Origin: Auanema rhodensis
Taxonomy: Eukaryota > Nematoda > Chromadorea > Rhabditida > Rhabditidae
Length of the DNA: 64,000 nt
Assembly: GCA_964057225.1 (NCBI GenBank)
Contig: OZ059897.1
Span: forward strand, 5,642,001 to 5,706,000
Direction: 5' to 3'
How positions within the stretch are numbered: the stretch's first letter is position 1; every line of letters begins with the position of its first letter. Below are positions 22,874 through 32,303 of this stretch, piece after piece. The position numbers and the translations under genes are program-made. The notes beneath the pieces are model-generated. The model did no database searches, was not told the DNA's origin, and was given only the letters and a program-made list of their open reading frames with translations.

Positions 22874-25404
22874 CTAGACGAGATCTTGACAAACCCATTG
22901 ATTATATGATTTTGTTTGAGCATAAAACTGCATATCTTGATATGGAATCAATGGCTTAGGGAAATATGAGCTTGTTTCAGCTTTTCCGTATGTATCGGCA
23001 GGCTTTTGAACTGGTGCATACATGTTTTCCTTATACTCATCGCATGGTGGTGAACTGGCCTGAAAAATATAAAAATAATTAGCATAATACAATGTTTCTT
23101 AGTTCACGTCATTCACGTGGAACGCTGCCCGTTGAACTAAGTCATTTCTATTTTTAACAGATGATGCGATCGGTTGCAATTTTATTTTCAAAACAAAATC
23201 ATTTTTTGCAATTTCAGAACTACATACCCAATATGAAATGCTGTTATTCGATGGTGGCGAATCATAATGACCAATCACACGTGATGAACCAGATGAATTA
23301 GCTGCAAGACGTACAGGTGAACCATCTTCCGAATCTGATGTAACGATAGGCTTTCTCTAGAAAAAAAATATTGAATTTATTCTTCGATCATCGGCTTTTA
23401 CCTTTGCTGGAGGCTGTCTCGATTTCTCTTTCCGCTCCAATTGATGTCTGATGAGCATATTTTCTATATCAGTGAATCTTTTGCTTCTAGCAATGTCCAT
23501 TGGAAAACGATCCTGAAAAGAAGAAAAATAAATTTTTTTGAAAAAAGAAGATCTAGCAGGAGGAAAAAGAAGGAGAAGAGAAAACTAACCAAGTGATCTG
23601 GGGAGTACATATCGCCTCCAGCATTAAGAAGAGCTTGAACACAATGGTAATGACCACTGGATACAGCATACCATAGAGGAGTAGCTCCTTGTTGATCATA
23701 AGAATTGATCTTAACAGCTCTAATGTTCAAAAGAACTTGGATCATTGGCAAGTTGCCAGTTTGAGCCGCATGATGCAGAGCAGTCATTCCAGTATACTTG
23801 ATTGATTCCTACAATTAAACATCAAGTTAGAAGCCTCTAAACTGGGTGAAACAAACCTTATCTCCTGAATCAGCAGGATCAGCTCCAGCATCAATGAGCA
23901 TACGAACAAGCTTGGTGGAGAGCACATTGTCAGCACAAACCATAAGAGGAGTTCGATCAGTATCATCAACTGCGTCGATAGCACGACGACCATCAACAAC
24001 CTAGAGGCAAATTCAAATTATTTCTTCAACTATCCTGGTAAATGCTTACTGTATTCAGAAGAATCTTATGATTCAAAAGAATTTCCATCATTTCCACGTC
24101 AATATTGTGAGCAGCTTGATGTAAACAGGTAGAGTTAGTACGATTCATGATAGAAGCATCAGCTCCAAGACTCAAAAGCTTAGAAACCATGAAGTGACGT
24201 TGGCAGCGAACAGCCAAGAAGAGAGCAGTCTCCTCGTCTTCGTCCTGAGCATTGATGTGAATTCCATTTTGAACCATTTCTTCGATTTTCAGAAGCTTTT
24301 CGTTCGAAGTTATCTCACTACTGTTGTTGTCCACGAGCCAATGAAGAGGGGTCCTTTGTGGAACTTCCAGAAGCTGTGGAGTCCGGTAACTGGAAAGAAG
24401 AATTGAACGCTGATCAAACACAAGGATAACTTACGAAAGTTGTTTCTGAGGTTTGCCACTTCTCTGAATCTGATTTCCATTCTCCCTGAAAGAAGAGATT
24501 GATCAAAAAAATTGTTTTAACCAAGTTGGAATAGACAAGAAACTTAAACGAACTTACCCATAAGGAAGATAATCGTATTCGCTAATAGCTTTATGATATG
24601 TGATAGAAGAAGCAGTTGTGAACAATTCTGGAGATTCTGAAATCACGTTTCTATTAAATCTGAAATCAACTTTGTAAACTTACTCTTAAGATCGTCCTCC
24701 ATAGGTGGAATCCATACAGGAGCACAGACTGGACGACGCCGTCTGGTACGGAGAAGAACGAGAACAGCAGCAAGAGTTGAAAGCATAGTGAGGAACAAAA
24801 CGACGACTAGAAGACGAAGTTCTTCCGAGGCTCTTCTCATTCGTTCAAATTCTGAACGATCGCTTTCTACTAGCGAGGATTCCAATGCTTCTTTGATTTG
24901 AATTGGAGATGTTTCCTCTGAAGCCCTTGACTCGAAACGAACCAAAATCCAAAATTGGAATGAAGATGAATCCTGTAAATCCAGATTATCATGTAAAGCC
25001 ACGTGGAATGTATGGGCTTTTACCTTGCCATTGTCAAAAGCATTGGATGGGATACTGATCTTAGTGAGATCACTCAAGATATGAATCCGAGCTTTATACT
25101 GAATTCTCCATTGCATTACAGTAAACCTCTGACGACTAGCAAAGACCAATGGAAGCTTGTTTATGGTCAAGTTAACATCCCGGATAATCTGAATTGAAAG
25201 TAAGAATTTGATGAAAGAAGAAATCAAACTTACAGTTGGTGGCTTGTAAAGATCACAATCACCGGTCGGTAAGAATTCATCTTCACATTCCAAATCACAG
25301 AAGTTGTTGAAGACTCTTTCACGACAATAGGAAAAAGGGTTGACGTCAGCTGTGACGATGGTTGAGAAAAATACAAAGAAGACGGACCAAACAAGGCCTT
25401 TCAT
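22874..25404 (-). CDS. EGF-less Notch-like receptor, full-tailed copy 2
   Basis: The coding sequence is identical to copy 1 from the signal peptide through the ankyrin repeats. After HQ it diverges (LERKEKSRQPPAK, exon 23402-23512) and continues into two more exons, 23228-23356 and 22874-23059. The total is about 627 residues. The added tail is Ser/Pro-rich: TSDSEDGSPVRL, then HYDSPPSNNSISYW. This sits where GLP-1 has its TPPPSDGS phosphodegron for the Fbw7/SEL-10 ubiquitin ligase. The end is Tyr/Gln-rich (PYQDMQFYAQ) and stops QDLV. It has the same reduced LNR-like motif, membrane helix, VWIPPME RAM motif and ankyrin repeats as copy 1, and no EGF repeats. This is probably the more complete of the two genes. 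It is on the same strand as the DSL ligand gene upstream. Confidence 0.9.
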
Positions 25405-26027
25405 CTGAAAGCAAATGAACATTTCTTGGAAAGAAAGACGAAGAAGCATAGGTCTTAAGAGAAGAACAAGAGGAACAACTGATGAGAAGTGATTTGCTTC
25501 CGTAGACTATGGGTTGGACGACCTGATGAGAGTTAAGCCGGTCGACAGATTTGCGGCTACTCATAAAGGGGAAAATGCTGTTGGCAGACCGTAAAAAGCA
25601 TGAAATCAAAGAGAAAACGGAATTAAGAATAGAATTGCCAAAGGAAATCGTTTAATCCTATTTATGGATATAAGATAATGAAAAAGAAAAAATCTTTTAT
25701 GATCATATGATGAGGAAAACAATAGAAAAGTCAAGTTGTATGTACTATGTCGGTCAAATCATATATGTTAACTATATGATTTATATGTGAAATCATGATA
25801 GAATACATCATGTTTCTTAATAATTTTAACATAAAAATGAAGAAATTTGGGTAAAACTTTGAAGAAACTTGAGTAGAAAATTAGAAGAAGCATGGACAAG
25901 ATGATTATGTGGAGGATGAAGCAAGAATGAGAAGATATATCCGTGAAAATACATGTTCACACCTTCAATTCAACAATATCCTTAGGTTATCAACATACCA
26001 CATCCAGTCATGTGAAATATGCCATAT
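23442..26027 (-). repeat. Right arm of the inverted duplication (Notch-like copy 2)
   Basis: This is the reverse complement of 13842-16432. It includes about 620 bases upstream of the start codon, so the promoter-proximal region is shared. The outer end is at ATATGCCAT reading inward. The inner end is inside the ninth exon, leaving the two tail exons of copy 2 outside the repeat. Confidence 0.93.
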
Positions 26028-27683
26028 TTTAAAAAACATATGTTCTAAAATGGTTAATATACTTGTAATACAGGCTGACAGTCATGAATGTAATATTGTT
26101 CAAGTTACAAGATTGATTTAGGTTGAGAAAGTAAGTGTCGATATTTTCACAAGGTCAAGCTCATGGTAATTTATCCAATGAGAACAGGCTGGAGTTAAAA
26201 TAACTTAAATATATTACTTATAGCAATAGTGAGAGAAAACAAAGTAAAGCATTGTTAATTTATAACTATATAATCTGTATTTCAATATATATAAGATGTG
26301 ACGTCATATTTACAATATTGAGAAAATGTGGATAAAGATTACGAGATGGTGTGGTAAAACGAATAAACGATTGGGTCAATCTGTGATTCGATTTCTACGA
26401 AAGTAAGGAAGATGAGAAACAGATGTATTTGACTGCTTGAACTACGTGTGAACAACTAGATTAAAACATTATTTTTAGTGGGTGGACCATTTCATGTAAT
26501 TATACAATCAGTTTTATAGCGTACAGTAAATATTAAGCTGACATGTTCATTTCACGCTTGTCAACTAGAAATTTGCTCATGGCAATGGAATGTGGTAGAC
26601 CGTTTGTCATTAGGTCCCAACGGTAACACATACTATGTTCTGAAGACTATTTTGAGCAATTAACCCAAATGTGTCACCCTTTTGACTTTAATACTCAAGA
26701 ATTTCCGGACATTCTACTGATAGTTTAATAGGAGATTATGTACTAAAGCTTTTGACCTTTGAAATTTAGACAATTTTCATATAATTGGAGCAAAAGATAA
26801 ATATATTTTTTATATCTTAAACACAACTTAATTAAAAAAAAGCAATTTATTGTAAGAAATATAATAAAAATGATGTTCATTTTTAACGTAAAAGAAGCAT
26901 AAAATTAATTATTTATTAATTATATTAAAAAACAAAAATTTAATTTATGTACTATCAGCTTTAGTTCTGAAATCTTAAAAAACATATTTCACAGTTAACA
27001 TATAGTAATATTTAATATAAATAAATCAATATAACTAAATTAAAATAAATTAAAAATTAGTATGTTTCATTACCTTTTATCATAACAATGATCTTAATAT
27101 AAGAGAAATATTATTAAATATTTTTCTTTCTTTCTTCTTAACTTAACTATAAAATATTTTATTTACAATTGTTATTTTTTAATTATGCAACCTAGCGACC
27201 GGTTGCATGCTCTAATCATTATTTTTATTATATTTCAGTTTAATTAACTTCATTTTAATCAAATTTAAACAATAACTTAGGTAATTTACATTTTTTAAAA
27301 TTAAATATTTGAATAATAATTTATACTTAAAAGGTCATCAATTTTTTTTTATATCAATTAGACATGTACTACACAGTAATTTGAATAATATAACCTGTTG
27401 ATACAATTCGAAATTTGCATATTAATTCATGAGTGGAAATATCCTACACGTGGTTCACGTGGGAATTTCAAAACTTTAAAAACTGATAATTTCACTAAAA
27501 CTATGAAGTTACAAATTTTATAAAATATTTTAATACTATTTCATTAAAGAATTTACCTGGAAAGGAAAATGAATAATTCAAAGTACATACCAAATGTAAG
27601 TCTGGGAATATCATCATGCAGCTCATAATCAATGATTTAGATTATCTTTAATGTAAACTTCTTACCATCAAATCTGTCCAGAC
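26028..27683. other. AT-rich intergenic region upstream of Notch copy 2
   Basis: About 1.65 kb with no convincing exon on either strand. It should hold unshared regulatory sequence of copy 2, because the duplicated arm ends at 26027. Confidence 0.5.
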
Positions 27684-27967
27684 ATGCTTTTCTTCAAAGA
27701 AGTAAGTGTTTTAGTTAGAGCTATTCAAAGTTGTAACATTTCTTCACAAGGAAATCGAGAGAAATTAAAAATTATTCTTCAAATTCATGATGCAATTATT
27801 ATTTTAATTTCAATTGGATTATTACTCTTTGTATTATATGAATTATATGATGATTATACAAAAGTTAAAAGTATTGTTTAGTTCTATACCATAAAGAAAG
27901 TTACCATTTGTTTTCAGATAGATCAGCATCTGATTCCGAAACAACTTTACTCTATTCTGGTGAATAA
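27684..27967 (+). CDS. Small single-pass membrane protein
   Basis: Two exons (27684-27870 and 27918-27967) give 78 residues. Residues 1-34 are weakly basic with two cysteines. Residues about 38-58 (AIIILISIGLLLFVLYEL) form one membrane helix. An acidic YDDY and a short Ser-rich tail (NRSASDSETTLLYSGE) follow. ATG 27684 lies two bases after a CCAG acceptor, so trans-splicing is possible. A GTATTG donor and TTTTCAG acceptor remove a 47-base intron in phase 1. No family is recognised. It sits between the DSL ligand and Notch copy 2 on the opposite strand. The splice sites and tail make it more convincing than a chance ORF. Confidence 0.5.
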
Positions 27968-28155
27968 AAAAAACTTTTTATTATATTCAAATAATTGTAA
28001 CATAGTTAAGATTTAAATTTTTATTATTCTTTATAAAATTATAAACATTAACACGATTCGCGTCAATAATTTGAAGAAATAATAATACAAAATATAAGTT
28101 TAATAAGCTCTGAAAAAGACTAGAATCTATGATTCATTATACTCACTAATCATGT

Positions 28156-29382
28156 TTAAGCAAAAAGAATTGTTTTTGAGATTGTAGATATTTGATTCTG
28201 AAGTGTTTCGGTAGGTGTGCTGTTATCGGTAACTAGATCATAAGCTCCTTCCAAATCAATACTCGGCCTATGACTGATTTGTAAAACATGTGGATTCTCG
28301 ACATCGAGAGATCTGAATGAATATGAATCTTGTCTTGAAACATCAAATTTAAATATTTAATTTTCAATTTGGAGTTGGTATGGTTTTGCCCACTCCCCCC
28401 TTTAGATTATCATTAGAGCGCATGCGTTTTTATTCGAAAATATAGTCTCATCTCGGCGAGTTTATTTCTTTTGATTTTTGTTGTAGCTCTCTCCATATCC
28501 CCCAGACCAACCGGATCTGGGATAGAGCACTCCCACTGGTTTATGAATTTAGATAATGAAAACGAAAACCTTACCTTTGTATATCAGAATGAGTTCCACA
28601 TGTAAATAAGCCAACTAGAACGATAACTATAGTTACAACAGAGAAGAGGATAACTGAAATTTTTATTTTAAAAATCCCAAATGATAATAAATATAAATAT
28701 TACCTAATAAATATAAGATTTTCTCTTGACTAATGTTAAACCGTAGAAGAATATCTGAAATTTCAAAGTTGAATTTTCAATCTTATTAGATGAGTTCTCA
28801 CTTTTTACAGTACAATTTTCTCCACTATATCCAAGAAAGCAAACTTTTTCTCCTGTTGGTGTGCAGTTAAAATATCCCTCCTCCTCACTCATTGAAGGTT
28901 TGCAGAATTTTTTACAAGCAGATCCGTAAAAATTTCTATAAATATAACAATATTGATTAAGAAGATTCTTAGAAATAGAATTACGGATAGCATTGTAGGC
29001 GATACTGAATAGACACTAGATCGCCAGCTATGTTAACATGATCCTCATTGAGTTCAGTGCTGAAATATTGTGGTTTCCATTTAGGTAAGCCATCCATTAA
29101 TAAACAATTTGTAAGATAATCATCAAAATCTTCCTGAAAATTAGAAATTGATTACAAAAATACATAAAAGACAATAGAAACCGAGTCCATAAACTGAAGA
29201 CAATGATCCATTAAACCTTCTGGAGTGAATATAGGTGGTTTGAATAAAATATTAAGCTGATATGTAGCCTAAAAGAAAAGAAATTAACGAAAATTATAAA
29301 TGTGAACACTAACCTCTATATATTTCAAAAAATATGTTTGAATTAGAATAATATAGTAGAAAGAATGACGTGTATTCATCAT
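28156..29382 (-). CDS. Membrane-anchored DSL ligand without EGF repeats
   Basis: Seven exons, 241 residues. A hydrophobic leader (FYYIILIQTYFL) is followed by an MNNL-like N-terminal part with Cys pairs (DHCLQF, LTNCLLMDG). The DSL domain is at about residues 100-143: LQCYPNFYGSACKKFC, GYFNC, GEKVC and FLGYSGENC. All six DSL cysteines are present with near-consensus spacing. Only about 13 residues later the membrane helix begins (ILYLLVILFSVVTIVIVLVG, about 158-178). No EGF repeat fits between them, since the exons join in phase with consensus splice sites. The cytosolic tail of about 60 residues has no recognised motif. An AG just before the ATG fits trans-splicing. It would be a cell-surface Notch ligand, and the neighbouring receptors lack EGF repeats too. 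Confidence 0.87.
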
Positions 29383-30595
29383 ACTGAAATAAAATGTTAT
29401 TGAATATCATAATAATAAAAACTTAATAAAGAAATTAATTGATAGAAAGCGTTATTTAAGAATTTAATTGAAGAAACTTTGTTGTTATAAACAGAAGTTC
29501 ACCTCTGACAACGTCATCACACTACTGACTGAATGGCCAAATCAGTCTCTCAGAATCGTAGTACATATCTATTTCTTCTATCTCTATTGCTTATCTTTCT
29601 TGGTTTTCTCACAATAGCACAATTTTAATCCGAAAAAGATGCTGTTTGCCATTAGCTAGATAGTTTGCCTAACTAGCATGTAGATTATTGACCGATAACA
29701 TTTAACCTATTATGTAATCCATTCAATTAAGTATAATTGAGCAACCTTTTAAATAGGATTAGCCGATAAATCTTTTAATACTTTCTTCCTTATGGAGATA
29801 TTTTTTTTGTAAAATTAATTAAAATATGTTTTTTTTTTCAGAATTTCGTTTTCGTGAATTCGTACAAGCTGTAGAAATACAATTGGCGCAGGGAAAATAT
29901 TATGTTTGTTCTCTGTACTTTGTTTGTACTGATTAGTTGGATTTTTTAAAAATACAGTTCATCTATTATAGGGTCCCACATTTTTCCATTTTTGAAAAAT
30001 TAAATAAATTCATTATAAACATTTAATGAAATAATTACTTTTTTATTTTTACATCTATATCATTTCTATATCTGTATATCTGTTATAATGTTATTGTGTG
30101 AATGCAACCAATCATCTGCACTGTTTTCATTTAAAATAAAGTTGTCGCCAATGAACAATTTACTCGTCCTTATGTTAAGTTTATGTTAATTTCAAAACAA
30201 TCCAAATAACGAGTTTCTTACCAACTTATCAATCACCATTCTTATCTATTTATATTTTAATCACATTTCAATCATGTTCTTTTTTTTTAATGTTAGCTAA
30301 CGTATTTAACAAAATGCGATATTTTGATGTCTTTTCGCTGCAAATTTTGTGAGCGGTTTTTCATTCAATTTAGTTATATTGGCGTAAGTATATAACTTCT
30401 TATCGGCAGTTTTTATCATTTTATTGCACTTCGTGCTCCATATAAGTCACGACGACTTCAGTTTGGATTTGTTTAAAGTTTTGACTTTTGTGTTCGTTTT
30501 TTGCTTCTTATCTTCAAATCATCTACTCAGTAGTTTTATTTTCATGTGTAGGCTTTGCATTCTTTTTATTTCAGTTTAATAGCTGTGTAAATCAA
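29383..30595. other. Divergent promoter region between the DSL gene and ADAL
   Basis: About 1.2 kb of AT-rich sequence. A plus-strand exon-like piece after TTTTTTTTTCAG at about 29841 reads FRFREFVQAVEIQLAQGKYY to a stop but has no partner exon. Nothing else is supported. Confidence 0.4.
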
Positions 30596-32010
30596 ATGTT
30601 AACCAAAACTTTTAAGCAGCTCCCAAAAATTGTAAGTTTTCCTTATTTAGATGTTCACTAGTTTTTGAAAAGATTCTATATTTAACGTTTCATATATTTG
30701 AAGGAACTTCATGCTCATCTCAATGGAAGTATATCGTTGAAAACGATGACAAAGTTGCAGAATGAGACCGTGAAAGAGGAGGATCGAAACGTAAATCTTG
30801 AATCTCTCATACTTAATGAGCCAAAACCAATGGATCAGTACGTTTTAATAATTACGTTTTCGTTGTCTAACTGTTTTTTTTTCAGAGTTTTCAAGTATTT
30901 TTCCATGATCCATAAGCTGACCGAGTCAAAAGATGCTTTGCTTACGGTATTAGTTCTAATAAAACAATTTTCAATAGCTTAATACATTTATATTTAGGCC
31001 ACAGTTGATGTTATCACTGAATTTCACGAAGATGGTGTTGTATATTTAGAATTATCTACAACGCCCAAAAAGGTTGGAGATATGACCAAATATGATTACA
31101 TCATGGCTATACATAAAGGTTTGAAATGCAACTTTTAAATTTTAAATGGTTTCTGTCAATGGTTCCTTTCAGCCTTAGATGAATGCTCGCATCTACCAAT
31201 TGTTGTACGTTTCATACTTAGTATTGATAGGAAACAATCTGTTGAAGAAGCTTCTTCAACAGTAGAATTAGCTGAGCAATTTGCTAAAAGTAATTTCCGA
31301 ATCATCGTAGAATATTGGGGAAATTGTTCATTTCTTATTCAGAGTATGGAAAGGTAGTTGGAATTGGACTTTCTGGTGATCCTGCTTGCGATGGACAAAA
31401 GTTCTTGCCTGTCCTTAGAAGAGCTCGTCAAAGAGGATTGAAAATCACTATTCATTTAGCCGAGGTTGGCATCAATCATTATTTACTCAAAATCTCTATT
31501 ATGTAGTTGAAAAGTTGTTTGGAAGAAGTAGATGCTATGTTACAATTCTGTCCTGATCGTATTGCTCACGGGAGTTTCCTTCACCTGGAAGAGAGATGGG
31601 TGAATCGTATAGCTGAGCAAAAGATTCCAATAGGTTTGACTTGTTTATGAACATACACAATAGAGCTTTTTAATTTCTAGAAGTTTGTCTGACTTCGAAC
31701 ATGTTATGCAAGACAACGTCATCCTACTCCGATTCTCATTTCAGTTTTTGGAAGAAGCTCAATACGCCTTTAGCTTTATGTGTAAATGAAAAAGAGAATT
31801 CAATGATACAACAAAGATTTAATTTTCCAAATTTAGACTGATGATAAAGGATTAATGGATATCAGTCTAAGTGGTGAATATGAAATTGCCGCCAACACAT
31901 TCAATCTGACGGAAGATGATTTGAAGAAAATTACTCAAGATACGTTTAAAATCAGTTTTTTGACACAAACAGACCCTCAATTTGAAAATGTGTCTAAGCT
32001 TATTGAATAG
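30596..32010 (+). CDS. ADAL: Adenosine deaminase-like protein (N6-methyl-AMP deaminase)
   Basis: Nine exons, about 335 residues. The family hydrolyses N6-methyl-AMP (and related modified AMP) to IMP in the cytosol, clearing modified nucleotides from RNA turnover. Zinc and catalytic motifs are present in order: LHAHLNGS at residues 14-21 (the ADAL form of the HxH motif), GLSGDPACDG, ITIHLAE (zinc His and catalytic Glu), DRIAHGSFL, CLTSNMLC and LALCTDDKGLMDISLSGEY. The TDDKG form rather than TDDPG separates ADAL from ordinary adenosine deaminases. Start ATG 30596-30598 gives MLTKTFKQLPKIELHAHL, in line with ADAL proteins. It converges with the RGK-like gene, with 3' ends 293 bases apart. The assignment is firm. 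Confidence 0.93.
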
Positions 32011-32303
32011 AGATTATAAAATATGATTATAGTACAACTGAATTTAATTTCTTTTTTTTTATTAATTATATAAAATTAAATTTTTAATAAAAAAATTTTA
32101 TCGAAAAAAGACGTTGTAGTAAAAGTAGAAAGAAAATATGGTTATAATCGAATAAGCATCACAAATTTTCAAAAAATATAATTCATATATGAAGATGACT
32201 CAAATGATCGCTTTGCCAAAATCTGATAGATGATGGAAGATGAAGATGAAAATTAAAATTTGAATAACAAATCTCATCTTGTTCTTCTTTGTTCGTGAAC
32301 TTC

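Noticed and set aside
13842-26027. The inverted arms as terminal repeats of a mobile element
   Set aside because: The arms contain complete cellular receptor exons, the spacer encodes no transposase or integrase, and no flanking target duplication was seen.
26320-26640. EGF exons for copy 2 in the upstream intergenic region
   Set aside because: No cysteine-rich open frame with splice sites was found on the minus strand.
29841-29932. An exon-like piece reading FRFREFVQAVEIQ
   Set aside because: A single open piece with an acceptor but no upstream exon or start. It could be chance.
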